Shown in pieces: positions 25,097 to 37,511 of a DNA stretch of 64,000 nucleotides. Below the pieces are notes generated by a model. The model was not told the origin of the DNA. It did not search any database and worked only from the letters and a program-made list of their open reading frames with translations. Positions within the stretch are counted from its first letter, which is position 1, and every line of letters starts with the position of its first letter. Source of the DNA: Formicarius rufipectus (taxonomy: Eukaryota > Chordata > Aves > Passeriformes > Formicariidae); the NCBI GenBank assembly GCA_013399695.1, contig VXAU01003166.1, positions 126,719 to 190,718 of the forward strand, in the 5' to 3' direction. A program made the translations under genes and the position numbers.

Positions 25097-26610
25097 GAAA
25101 AAGCACATTTATGAATGGCTGGGCTGGTCAGACAATAAGGCACCCTTCCATAATGCTCCACGCAGGCAGCCATGTCGAGGCCTTGCCCTGGCATCTTGCT
25201 CACACACCTCTACTCCAGACCTGTGTGGTTTGCCAACAAAAGGCACAGATTTGCTCCCCATGTGCACTCAGTGCTTGGCTTGTAGTGAGTATGTCCATCA
25301 CTTGATGCAGCAAGGAACCAAACACTGCAAATATGTCTTCTCCAGCTAACACTAGTCATTCACAAATACAATTTTACCCTTTGGGAACAAAATCACAAAT
25401 TCCTTGGAAGCCATTGTATGCTCACAGAGGCACAAGATTTCCTTCAGTGAAAACGCTGAAGGAGAGATCCCTGCAGTTTCACTGGAACCCCATTACCCAG
25501 CGAAAACCTGCTCAGCTTATCACAAACTTTAGAGAAGCAGCTGGGCAGGTATAAGGGCAATGCCAGTCCCCACTGGGATTGGACACTTCTGAGGCTGAGA
25601 GACAGCAGGCAAGCCTACTTTCACTCTCCCCATTTAAAATGAGCGCTGTGTTCTTCCTCTCTGGGGACGAAAGTTATTGCTAAGCCCCACTGACCCCACG
25701 GCACCCACACAGGCAGCTCCCATGTGTGCATTGTCCTGCCCCTCTCCTTTCAGCAATGTGCTGGCAGCAGCTTTACTTTTGTTTTGCTGGCTGATCCCTC
25801 CATCTGCGCAGCGGCTGGGCCCATTCAGCAGCCGAGTGCCTGTCTCCCACTGCTCCCAGCGCCGGCCCCAGCACAGCCATTGTCTCTGGAAAAGCAGCCA
25901 GTCTTTCCAAACAAAAGTCCCCAGAGCTGGGTAAATCCTTCTGACATCAGCCCCACAGCAAAGGCAGCTGAACTTGGACTTTCCCCCCAGCCACACTCTT
26001 TAGGACTGGTTCAGTGTTGCTGACCTCATGTCAAATAAGCACTGAAACAAAGAGCATCCTCACCCCAACGTGCACTTCAGCATCCCTTTTGACGTGCTCT
26101 GGGATCCACCAAGGGGCTGGCAGACCTCAAAAGTGGCCACACTCCCCTGGGCCACCTCAGCTTGAAAATCAATAAACAACAATGCAGAAAAAGCAACGTT
26201 TCTGTGCAACTGCATCCCTGCATTCTCTGCAATGATGGATCAGAGCACAACCTCAGTATGCTCATCCTTCATTTCTTCTCATCCATATGGAAGCATGGGA
26301 TGCAAAATTAAGGTCTCATTTGCAGACTAAGGATAAAAGGATAATAGTGAAAAAAGAATTTAGAGAGAGAAGAGATTAAAACTTCACTGTCCAAAGGGAT
26401 CTGGTTTTCATTTGAGCAGATAAGAAAAAGCACTAAAAAAGAGATGCAGGAAACACTTATTCTATGTTACAGGCACCTACTTAGACTTTCTCTGTTCTTG
26501 ATTGGGAATTTTTATTAACCTCCACTGTGATATCATGCAGGGTGCCTACTTACACAGGACCTACTATACCAGTCATGCACAAACACATAATGATCAAGTT
26601 GTTGCTGATC
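25097..26610. other. Unique non-coding sequence containing a GC-richer patch
   Basis: No gene or transposon is recognised. It holds the GC-richer patch at 25.62-26.04 kb described separately. Overlapping open frames on both strands through that patch are what raised GC would produce by chance. Confidence 0.55.
25620..26040. promoter_or_regulatory. GC-richer patch, possible regulatory element
   Basis: Against a CpG-poor background this patch keeps several CpGs (tgcgcagcggctggg, cagcgccggcccc). It also carries SOX-like strings (CCATTGTCT near 25878, AACAAAAG near 25910) and a CRE/AP-1-like TGACATCA near 25942. It could be an enhancer, a weak CpG-rich promoter, or merely a GC fluctuation. No TATA-plus-ORF arrangement supports a promoter. 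Confidence 0.2.
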
Positions 26611-26880
26611 GGGAAGGGAATGGAAGGGGAGGGGAGGGAGGGAGGAATGGAGGGAGAGAGGAAGGGNNNNNNNNNNNNNNNNNNNNNNNNNNNNNNNNNN
26701 NNNNNNNNNNNNNNNNNNNNNNNNNNNNNNNNNNNNNNNNNNNNNNNNNNNNNNNNNNNNNNNNNNNNNNNNNNNNNNNNNNNNNNNNNNNNNNNNNNNN
26801 NNNNNNNNNNNNNNNNNNNNNNNNNNNNNNNNNNNNNNNNNNNNNNNNNNNNNNNNNNNNNGGAAGGAAGGAAGGGAAAG
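26611..26880. repeat. (GGAA)n/(GGGA)n purine microsatellite interrupted by an assembly gap
   Basis: Purine-only repeats (gggaaggg, ggagggagggagg, gaaggg) run into an N block at 26667-26861 (195 N). They resume as ggaaggaaggaaggg, ending at 26880. The same strand composition on both flanks suggests the gap is more of the same repeat, unresolved by the assembler, so its true length is unknown. Open frames reported across it are artefacts. Confidence 0.95.
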
Positions 26881-27393
26881 ATTTGTTAAATCAGACACAT
26901 TCAAAACTGGAAAAGGTCAAAACTGCCAAGTTCATTTTGATTTTGTTTACCTAGATACCATCATCTCCCACCATTGTCACTGAGACTGTGACATTGCTAT
27001 TCAGCAACATTTATGAAGTTGTGACTGAGATCTAGGTAATAGTCTCCAAATCTGGAGAAAAGAAAAATACTGCAAAAGCCCTTCACTAACCCTTCTCATC
27101 CAAGTAAGCCTCTCCAAGCTAGTGACAGTAATAACTTGAGAATTCCAAGTACTTCATATTTACAAAGTGACAGTTTTCAAATAAGAAACTTAGAGCCCTC
27201 CAGGGGTAGAGAATAGTCTGAAATATTTCCTTAGTTAGCAAATTCAGCTTTTCTCTGACTTCCTCCTCATGTAGTCAATGTAAACTTTTCCATTTTCTAT
27301 TTTTTTCTCTTGGAGAACATCATGCCTTACAACAGAAACATGAAATCCCACAATTACAGTTACCATTGTGCTAAATCTAAATTCTATGATTTT
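26881..27393. other. Unique non-coding sequence
   Basis: About 0.5 kb with no recognised gene or repeat. Confidence 0.55.
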
Positions 27394-27580
27394 AGAATCA
27401 TAGATCCATTTGGGTTGGAAATGACCTTTAAGACCATGCTGTCCAGCTGTTAACCTACAACTGTCAAGTCCAGCACTAAACCCCATATACTTGTCTTTTA
27501 AATACCTCCAGGGATGGTGACCCCACCACTTCCCTGGTCAGCCTATTTCAATATTTGACAATTCTTTCAGTCTATGAAGA
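27394..27580 (-). mobile_element. CR1 LINE 3' end, minus strand
   Basis: Plus-strand reading: agaatcatagat octamer, tttgggttggaaatgacc, tttaagacc, ctgtcaagtccagcac, cttttaaatacctccaggg, 'tggtgaccccaccac', cctggtcagcctatttcaat. This is the reverse complement of a CR1 3'UTR plus the ORF2 end, in an arrangement close to the copy at 49.88 kb. It breaks off after tctttcagtctatgaaga. It probably belongs to the same subfamily as the 49.88-kb copy, judged by the shared wording of these blocks. Confidence 0.9.
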
Positions 27581-30500
27581 TGCCGATAAAATGGTGTCTT
27601 TGGGTCATTAGTATGCCGAGCAGGTTTTTTTATTTATTTTTATAGACAGTTCACCTTCAGGTTTCTTGGGATTTCAATGCTGTTCAAAGGCTTCAAAGAA
27701 TATTAGCACTTTCAGCATTACTTACTTGTGTGATTTGTTTTCATCCTCCATAAAGATGAGAGAGGACTTTGAGTGTTTTCTCTCTGTGTCTGACAAATGT
27801 TAACCATGGGTATTTGCATAAGAAAGGCTCGTGATTTATATTTTGATTTTCAATCTGTAGTCAAGATAAGCCTAACCAGAGATCATTTGGGGAAGATAAA
27901 CATTTATCCCATTTTTCTTTTGACAAGCTGGAAAACGCAGAAGTTCAGAATATATTAAAAGGGAGGATGGAGCCTTCCCATACTAAATTTATAGGCTACA
28001 TCATCAGACCCGGCCTTCACATTTCCTCCCCTCTTTCCCTTTTCTGTGCAGAAAATCTGTAGAGCAAGGACCTTATGCCTTTTTTTTTTTTTTCTTTTAA
28101 GGTCCTTAGCACTCAGTGGTTGCGTCTGAATAATTAATCATACTAAATTTGTATATGGTTATGCAAGCAGGACTATTTGTACCAGAAAATAACAATATAG
28201 ACACACACAGAAACTGTGCACACACTTCTGAGAGATTACCTAGCCTATGTGTTCAGCAATATCTTAGAAGGAACAAATATCTTAGCACTCAAATCCCTTA
28301 TGTGACAGGAATATTGTTTTACTGGTTCCATAAACCCTAAGAAAAGTTCAGACCTCAAGAAAAAAATGTGTTATGGGTAGGATGTTATTTTTTTTCTCCA
28401 GTATTTCCCCTGAAAAAAAATAATTTTGCAAGCCTTTTCCACCTATTTCATTTAAGAGATGCTCTCAGCAGATAAGGTTAGTACAGTACATATGTCCTTC
28501 TCCAAATCCTCACTCATCTTCTTCACCAATCACACCTGAGATTCAGGTGGCTGGTCATGCCCAGCACTGATTTCACATGGCTTACTGAGTCTTTGTGGAA
28601 ACCACAGCTTCAAAGCCACTGGTCCTTATGGTGTTTTTCAGCTGCTGCAGCATTTTTCCTGTGCCCACATCCTTTACCTCCAGGGCTCTTCTGAGCAATT
28701 ATGATTTATGCTACTCTACTGCACAGCATTTTTAACTGTGGGATTTTGCCCTACCTCATTGCAAACCGTCAGTTCTTACCTTCATCAGTTATAACTGGTG
28801 TGCTGGCACCTCACCCAGCTCTTCATCTGACAGCCAAATTACTTACTCACTTGAGCTGGTGCACACCGCTCCCAGATCCTGCAGTCTGCAGGACATAAAC
28901 AGCCACTCACGGGAGCATCCCTTATTCGTCCTCTCTCACCTTCATCTCGGTACCCCAGCATGACGCTGATACTTGAGCACTACTTCCTTGAGTATAGTGT
29001 TACAAATCCACCCTCTGACACCTTTCCTATATGCCATGGTGGTTGTATGGAGGTTATCTGGTCAGGCATGCCCCAGCAAGTCTCAAGGGACATGTATGAG
29101 ATCTGCTAGGATGATGTGTGGCTCCCATCCAGCCTGCGTGCTTCAGCTACTTGGCACAGCAGGGAACAGGAAAGAATGGTATGTGCTCTGGTCATGCCCC
29201 AACGTGGAGTTTGGACATGGCTGTGGCACACACCCAGGAACAGATGCTGGGAAACTCTCCTGGGTTCATCAGCACGGGTATTGCATTGGACAAAGGCTGC
29301 CATTACATTTCACAGCTACTAGCTTGGAAACACGAGACAGTGAAGATTATTAAAGGCCTCTGAAATACATGCCAGCAAGTGTAGTGGTATTCCTTATTGG
29401 CTGTCAGGACAAACAAACCCAAGTCATTACATTAACATCTATATCCCCCCAAAATGTTAGACATCAGCAAAGGGTGATATGGGAAAGGGAGGAGGACAGA
29501 AGCTGGAGACACAGAGAGGAGGGAAGGTAGAAGCCTTTCCTTACATACAGAAAAAAATGCAAAGTCTTAATCAGAGCTCGTGATGTTGTTCTTTCTGTAT
29601 TTACCAGACTGCATTTACCAAGAGCATTGAAGAAATCACTCCAATCACTGTGCACTAGAGCAGAAGGTTCTCACGGGCACATAAGCACGTGTGTGCCAGA
29701 GATACCAGAGTCACAGTTTTCCAGACTAATGTAGTTCTCAAATATGCACATCACCACTGATAAGGGGATGAGTAGTGGTGAAGGGAAAAAAGGCTCTTGC
29801 AATGCAGTTGTTCAGTTTTTCAGCCTGAAATAATGCAGTCTGCTCATGGAGTACACCCCAGAAGCTCAAATGTCTGCTCTTCCTGCCCCCAGTTTCTATT
29901 CCCCATTCTTCCTGTGACTTTGAATGCTTTTGCTTGCTGTGCTTTTGAATGACTCTCTTCTCCCTTCACAAGCAGGAGACCACAACTCCCCAGCACTCTG
30001 TTATTTACAGTGCCCACCAGCCTTTGACTGTATCACACACTGGAAGAACAGCTGTCACCCACACTCACCCTCTGGTCAAGCAATGCCTTTTGCTTTTCCT
30101 TTTGTGGAGCATTTGCAAGGTGGAGTACCCCCTGCAAGCTGCCTAAGTTTTGAATGCTGTGGACCCTGGGGATGCATGATCCTGCAGAGCAGCAAACATC
30201 CTGCTCTGTACCGGCTCTGACTACCATGAAGGTAGATGCATTCTTCTAGGACTCTCTAAAAGCTTGACAACTAACCTGGGAAGAGGTAAGGAATCAGATT
30301 AAGCCCTTAGGTGGATTGGGTTACAACACAGGAGAAAAGAAAGCCAAAAGCAAACAAAAAAAAAAGAATTTTTACTCTTCCCTGATGCTACAGAATGGAC
30401 AAAGGGATTTGCAAAAGTACAATCGTGAGAGGGTGTGAGGTCTTACACCAACCTCCTAGATCCCCTTCAATGTCTACTTACACTGATTGTTTGGCTACAT

Positions 30501-31443
30501 AGCAAAAAATAGAAGAAGTTGGTTTAGTGGGATTAGAATTTCTTTATATGATGACTATCCCCAAGCAGAGGCATGTTTGAAAGAAAAATCCCTCCTGTAT
30601 GAAGGTAGGATGAGATTCAGTGAGAAGCTATCAGATGAAGATGAAGCTCCCAGAAAGTATAGCTGGCTATTACTTTATTATTTAGGAGAAACACAGTGTT
30701 AAAGAACTAAAAAATATTATGTTTTTCTATTGGTGTCTGTGAACAAGTAACATCTTACGAGCCTCAAAAAATTCTTTCTCTGTCCATACAAGTAAATGTT
30801 TAAAAGATCAGCTGCATACACTTGTTCACTGGAAACTTGGAAATGAGGGACAGATTCAAACCATTCAGTTTTAACAACCTGTTGGAGATACTTCACAGGA
30901 TTCCAACAGAGACCTGAGTCCCTGCCACAGTGGTGGTATGAGGGGGAATCCCACAGTGGAGTCCAGGGTGACCTCTTTCTTCATCTGGGCTCTGCGGGGA
31001 AGTGTTACAAGTCAGGTCAGATCAACACCAGGTTCAAGTCTGCCAAGACCTATTTGAGTAATCAGTCTTGGCAAAGGTAGCAAATGCAACAGCTCCACTG
31101 AAAGCAACCATCTGTCTTCCAGGTAAACATGCCACACAACCTGAGCAAGCGTGATGGGATTTAGCCAAATCTGAGCATTATTATGAAATATTATTTATGT
31201 AAATATGATATATTACTTGCATCAAACTTTGCAGCAACAGGTCTCTGGTTGTTATAACTTCTACCTCCTGCAATAACTTAGAAAATATTCATTTTAATAC
31301 AGTACAATGAACAATCTAGTTCTCCCTTCAGGAGGAACTTCACATGTCAGAGCACTTCATATACTTGTTACCAACAAGCACAGGCCTTCTTAGTACAAGA
31401 AAAATACTCTGGCAATAAAAAAGCAACAGCCAGCAGCTACAGA
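27581..31443. other. Unique non-coding sequence, no gene seen
   Basis: About 3.9 kb. It includes a T tract at 28080-28093 and a GC-richer stretch at 28.97-29.36 kb with three overlapping plus-strand frames and one minus-strand frame, none recognised. No transposon identified. Confidence 0.6.
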
Positions 31444-31478
31444 CACTATTATTTAAATAATAGTGACTTTAGAGTCAC
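31444..31478. repeat. Perfect 22-bp palindrome with an overlapping second inverted repeat
   Basis: Arms cactattattt (31444-31454) and aaataatagtg (31455-31465) form an uninterrupted perfect palindrome. It overlaps a second hairpin: gtgact at 31463-31468, loop ttag, agtcac at 31473-31478. It could be a cruciform-prone site or a symmetric dimer-binding site. No transposon end is evident. Confidence 0.85.
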
Positions 31479-34400
31479 CTTTTGAAAGGTAAAATAAATA
31501 AATCTATACTGCAAAGCCAACACAGCAAAGCATTCTGGGCTTTGTTATCTCTAACACCACAGCAAGTCTTGAGTAATTTTGGGCTCTGGAAAATGAAGGC
31601 ACTGATAGAAACAAAAGGAAACCAGGCAAAAAAATGAAAGTAGTTAGTGCATGAACTAGCAACAAAGGGAAAACGTGGGGATTTATTTGACAATCCTTTC
31701 TACAACACTCCAGCAATCTGATAAGTGGTTGGGACTTTTCTCTGGAAGAAAGGAGTCAACTATGACTTATTTTTTAAGGATAACATGGAACCAAATCTCT
31801 TTTTCTTGATACTGCCAAAAGCCACATTATCGAATAAAAGCAGAAAAGCAGTAGTTATCTGTGCAGTGCTGCAAAGATTCACTTACTCGCTCAGTGATTT
31901 AAAAACTCTAAACTTGTTTTTGTAAGGATCCTGCAAGGGTTTGTTCAAATGTTGTAGGAAAGGTAGTCACGCTTTTCCTTGAAACCAACTGGTCAGCCAC
32001 CCTTTTATGGCTACAGCTGCAGCAAGATGAACAACACACCATGGCCAAATATGGAGCCTGTCTGAAGTTGCTGAAGCCACTTCTTTCATTGGACTCAAGC
32101 CACTAATTCTGCTTTTTTATTGCAAGTTGCTTTCAGCTAGCCCAGATGTTACAGAGGCATCAAGATGCATGAACACCATGCCTTCCCTTCAGAATATTTC
32201 CTCTGAAAGTACTGCACAGCCTAATTAAATAGTGACATTTACAACAAGAAAGATAATGCAAAAATTAGAGCAGCATTTCAGCTTGCACCACACCCCTCCT
32301 TGACAAGCAGACCAAAGTAGTTGACAGTATGCAGAAAATCACGCTGTGCTAGAGGACCTGATGTGCTCAGAAAAATAAACCCCATCCTTAGTTTGTGCTG
32401 CAGTGGAGGAAACAGGCAAAGAGCTCTCCCAGGAGTCCTCATACAAAGCATTCCATCACCTGGACCTGCGCAGTGGTGTGCTGAGCACCTGCCTGCCTTC
32501 CAAAGGCAGGAACACGTGGCAGCACAGGTATTTAAAGGCAATAGCACTGCTGAGAAATAACTCCAAAGAAGGGATGCTCAGAGACTTACATATCACCTCC
32601 AAAACATTACCTGGCTCCTGCGCAGCTCAGCACCAGACCCTGGCCACAGACTCAGCACTGGGGTTCAGCCAGGGCACTGAGGGGGCATGTGGAGTACTGG
32701 ACTGGACTACTGGAAAGTCTGGTACTTCTCAGCCAAACTTGCCAGGCACATGGGGGAAACCATTCCAGTAGTCACTGGAAGCAAAATGCTGTGACTAAAA
32801 TGGTCGGGCTCATCCAGAGATAAGTTGGTCTTTAGGTATAACAGCATTCCTTCACTTCTACAATCAGGTTAAGGAAATTAAAAGTAAACAAGGAGACACA
32901 ACAGCAATATCTCTTCATCAAACAGAGAGAACCAAGTGAAAGCAAGAGGCCAAAAATTCACAGTTGTTTTTCCCCAGCCCTGCTTCTCAAAGACATCCTT
33001 TTGTACCCCTTCATCCCCACCTTTGCTCTGCCTTATGCTGGCACAAGCATTTGCTCAGCTCTGCTGTAAGCCAGACCAGGGGAACTAATCCAGGCTGAAA
33101 CTAATCTAGCAAAAATGAATTACAGCACACAGCCAGGAATGCACAGCCAGGGCAATGGAAAGGGTAAAATCAGCCTCCCCCAGCAATAGTACCCCCAGGG
33201 GTCATCTTGACAAAACAATGGTGTTAAGAGTCCCTACCTGTGAGTGCAGATGCTATCATAGTGGGGAAAAGGGTTCATGTGGCCACAGGCACACAGGGAC
33301 TTTAAGCTCAGCGCCACGGATGCCTGCTAGCAATGGAGACAAGAAAGTACAGAGCTCAGCACATGCTGCAGAGCCTGCTTGACAAGGCAGCTAAATATTC
33401 AAGCAGTTAGCTCTGTGCTGATGCAGCTACACAGTTAGCCATGATTTAGTGTCAGCTCCAGTGCATTTGCATCCATCATAGTCGCCACAGAGAATTAAGT
33501 ACTGCAAGTATAGGTCAAGAACTAGAGCTGGTCCCGTTTCTTCAAATTCAAATTGAAGTTCCAAATGCAAAAAAGTAGTAGGAATTTAGACATATTTTTT
33601 TCCATTTCTGCCATTTGTAAACAGCCTTTAAGAACACTGAGAGGAGCACTGCATCCTCGGAATCAGTCAAAATAAATTATTTCCTTGTATTAGCTTTTGA
33701 TCTCCCTCTCCAGATATCTCTGATTTAAAACAGTATTTATTTGGTATAATCATGTTGCCTGCCAAAGAATTACACCAGAAAAAAACTAGACCCACTCCTA
33801 ATTAACACTGCACTGTCTCCTTCATTCCAAAGCCTCTCTGCTTGTGCCCAGCTCAGCTCTAAGCTACTGTGTTGCTTTCACCAAACCCAGAGCTGACTCT
33901 ATTGCTGGCAGAAACAAAAGCAAACTGGGGACTGTAAATGACTGCTGACTTGCAATGGTTTCTTAGGAGCCATTATGTTGTGAAGGCAGATCCAAGTGCA
34001 GTGTTCTGCAGTGTTCTGCAGCCACTGGAATGCAGCATCCCTCGCCCTGACATGCTTCCTGCAACAGGGAAAACCAAGGGGAACTGGCATAAAACTGGGC
34101 TGGCTCCGTAGCAGCCAAAAATGCCCTGGAGCTAATATTCAGTTGAAGTGATAAGGGTGCATTTAAGACCCCTACGTGCTCCCCTAGCAGTTCACGGTTA
34201 CCTGTGCAAAGAAGGTCACTGCAGTAAATTTCATCCTTAAAAAAGGATGGGGGAAGGGGAGGAAGAAGGGAATAAAAAAGAAGGAAAAGAGGACTAGAAA
34301 AATTAATTTTCTGGTGATTATTTTGAAGCATAGTGTACGTTAAATGACAGTTAATCCTACATTAAATGAGACAGAGTAAAAAATAATAGAAAAAGTACGG

Positions 34401-35619
34401 AAAGAGACAGGCACAATAGACACACAAAGATTTGCCATTAAGTGACAACTCAGGTTCTCTCTGCAGAGTCACTGTGGCAGTAACGAGCAGTTCTGTGATG
34501 CCAAGTCCTGATACCTCAGAAGAGGGTTCAATTCTGCTCTCAGCTGCACTATCAGAAACTCTGAGTAACTCCCTTTATACCTGAGAAATGAGATCAAAAC
34601 CCGTTCCAAGGTCCGTGCTCCACAAAGCTTGCTATGTACTGTTGACAGTTAAAATGATGAGTAAAGACATCAAACCTCAGGGAAAGAGGGAAAAATAAAG
34701 GTGACCAAAGAGCAGGAAAAGGGGTTGGGGCAGAAGAATCACTCTGAGGAAAGCAATTATTTCTGTTTCATGTTTCTTTCTTTATGATTAGTGGAGACTA
34801 AAGTGTCTTGCTTTCAAAAGCCAGGTGTGGCAGTAGGAATGGAGAGAAGCTGAGCAGAGATTAATGGGAATTCCAGAGACAAAAGGAACTGACTGACTTG
34901 ACTTTAAAAGCTCTCAGCAATATTCAGTTGAGGCCAGTCTACTGACTTGCCAGGGTTGATACCAATCTCTGGCTGGCAGGAAATTCTGTGGGTGCAGTCC
35001 TACCCTGTCACCCAGATGAGGCATGAGGCTCTTTTACTAAAAGAGCACGTTAAAGATATGATGCAAAGGGAACTGATGTCACCATAGCTTGTTCCTCAAG
35101 AAACCTAAGCCTGAAAACATAAACCTAGGGATGATCTGTACTTCCATTTCAAATTGGGTGGTCTTCTCCAGTAGGTATGAACTTCCTAACCCCAAGTAGC
35201 AGAGCTCTGCTCTTCCTATTAAAAAAAATCAGAGCTCGAATGAACCAATGACACAGATACACGACAGCAAACGGGTGCATACGCACACATGTGGAATATG
35301 TGCATGCATGTGGAAGTGTTAATTTTGGGCAACACCTTAACATTTCAGGTTGAACAATAAAATAGCCAAAATCATAAATTGCCAATTACTAGCACTAACT
35401 TAGAAACATAAAATACATCCAACAACATCCAACAGTAACCATGCTTGAATGGGCCAGAAATCCTCTGAAATGCATAGAGAATGGAGTCAGTGGGGAAGGC
35501 AGCCATCTTCTTTTTCCGGTAGTAGGAATACTCTTCTTCCAGTCCATTTTTGGGCTCACTGTAACTTGGCACTGCATAAATCCAAACGTGCTTTACCTTC
35601 CTGCATTATATAGATCAGC
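31479..35619. other. Unique non-coding sequence, no gene seen
   Basis: About 4.1 kb. A 10-bp tandem duplication (gtgttctgca twice) lies at 34001-34020. A purine-rich stretch occurs around 34.24-34.30 kb. No supported gene. Confidence 0.6.
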
Positions 35620-35840
35620 AGGAAGGGCCAAAGCCCAGCTCCTCACCTGCCCCCACTGCTCGTCTGGGGCTCCTCCTCTGGGGGTCCAGGGCAGGTAGGG
35701 CTGAGCCAGCATAGGGGGCTCCTGGGCTGGAAGGTGTCCCTCTGCATCGCCACCCAGATGAAGAGCTCCCCATTCACAGGGGGCTCCTTGATGGGGCTGG
35801 GACCTGGCAAAACATTTCTACCACGTGGTGCCTTTGGAGG
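35620..35840. promoter_or_regulatory. GC-rich patch ending in a palindromic E-box
   Basis: A C/G-rich block with repeated ctcctc and gggggctcc strings (the latter at about 35715 and 35779) ends at the perfect 10-bp palindrome accacgtggt (35820-35829). The core CACGTG is the canonical E-box bound by USF/MYC/CLOCK-type bHLH dimers. Site and symmetry are seen; use as a regulatory element is inferred and unproven. Confidence 0.25.
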
Positions 35841-36639
35841 TGCAGTTGAAGTAAAATGAATGCTCTTGGTGAATTTTTAATCAACTGAGACTGCTGCAAT
35901 AAGGAGGGCTGCAGAATTCAGTGTCGCTTTACCAATATGCTGACTAATAGCCTTGATTAAAATCCTAGGGCAGTTTTTGCAGCACACAGGAGCATTAATT
36001 CCAGTTCAGTTAATTACCTGTGCCTAAAGAAATGCCACTTGCAGCTTCAGCCAGGCCTTAAATTCTTTACTTCCCCTTTTAAAAAAACTAGTGCTGTATT
36101 CAAACACACAGCTGACCCATCTTCCTGGGACCCAAGGTCCTCTCTGCCCCTTCCCAATTCTCTTGGGAAATAGGATGATGCCTGTATGGTGACTCTAGAT
36201 CCACAGATGAAAGATGCGATACAAAGGCAAAAGATATGCGCTGCCTCCATGACCTGATTTTGTCCTTTTCCATTTATCACATGTTGGGTTTTGTAGCTTA
36301 TGGCTGTTTCAGCTTCTTTTGTAAGCACTGCATTTTTAAATGGAAACTCTCAACTGCACTGCAGTGGCAGCTGCCATTTTACATTCATGTGCAGGGAGTG
36401 AGGCAGCGAAGGAGCTCTGAAGAAGAACTCACATTACTTCTCTTTTTCTCCTTGTTTTGCTGTTGCATTTAAATATAAAATAAAGGTCATCCTGACTGAA
36501 AGGATAGAATTGCTCTATGGAAACATATAATGAATGCACTGCATGCAAAAAGGGCAAATGTCCTGTAAGCAAAAACAAATCAAATTTTTTTATTTTTTTT
36601 TTTTAAAGAAAGCTTTTTTATCCTCAGTTTTTTTTTGTG

Positions 36640-36960
36640 ACTAGTGCAGGTTAAGGCTCGGGAAATTACAAACTCATGTAAGCTGCCATAATTGCAGCTG
36701 AGGAAATACTTCCACTGCACAGGAGCTCTTTTCCACTCTGAACTTTCGTAGTCATAAAGTGAAGAATTTTAGGAAATAAAAGACTGTAAAATTTGGAGAG
36801 AAAAATTACTTTTGCATGTTTGACCTGCTTCATGTGCTACTCAAACCTAAAGTAATTAAGCATCTCCAGTATCACTATAAGGCTTATTTCTGTGAGATTT
36901 ATCCCTATTTAAAGGCTATGGTGCTTATGTAAAGGAAATTAAACACAGCAGAAGGGAAGC
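36640..36960. other. AT-rich, repeat-free block resembling a conserved non-coding element
   Basis: No repeat and no open frame. It is rich in homeodomain-like TAATTA/AATTAAG strings, and a long stretch without microsatellite noise surrounds gccataattgcagctgagg and aagtaattaagcatctcc. Classified on texture alone; conservation not tested. Confidence 0.18.
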
Positions 36961-37472
36961 CGGTGGCAGAGCGTTTCCTAGTGCTCCGGAATCCCCACCT
37001 AGGGCCTATTGCCCCAGTGGTACAGACAATATATAAGCTGACCTAAAGAAATCATTTGGCCATTTCATGTTTTCTGCCAGGTGAGTTCTGGACAAGGAGG
37101 GTGCAGAAGGGGACACAATGCTGCTCCTCCAATGAGCGAATGACACCCTGCAGCCCTCTTCCAGCAGCTCTTCTGTGCATTGCCATGCACAGAAAAAAAG
37201 GCTTTATCTGGTGAGACACACCTCAAACCTATACCACAAACACAGCAATGCTCCGTTGGCAAAAACACTGGCCTTGTAACACCTAGGATGTTTGCACATT
37301 TTCCTTTCTAGCCTTCCCCACCTCATTTCCTCCAAACACATTTCCAGCTAGAGCAGCAAATGCTTGTCATGAATCAGAAAACATTGGTGGGATGCAAATT
37401 GTGGAAATTGGAGCTCTACTGGATGCAAACACAGTGACATGTTGTTGCAGGTCAGGTGCCACTTAGGAGTTG

Positions 37473-37511
37473 CAAAATATATTTAAAAACCTGTGTTTTA
37501 AATATATTTTG
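37473..37511. repeat. 16-bp perfect inverted repeat with 7-nt loop
   Basis: Left arm caaaatatatttaaaa (37473-37488), spacer acctgtg, right arm ttttaaatatattttg (37496-37511). The arms are exact reverse complements. AT-rich arms of this length can extrude as a cruciform. Further TATATTT copies follow to about 37544. Confidence 0.9.

Noticed and set aside
26502..26954. 150-codon frame across the N gap
   Set aside because: Mostly undetermined residues inside a microsatellite; artefact.
34490..34680. Possible ancient SINE (gggttcaattctgctctcag and ctgagtaactcccttta)
   Set aside because: Phrases resemble amniote SINE tails, but order and extent could not be matched to a specific family.
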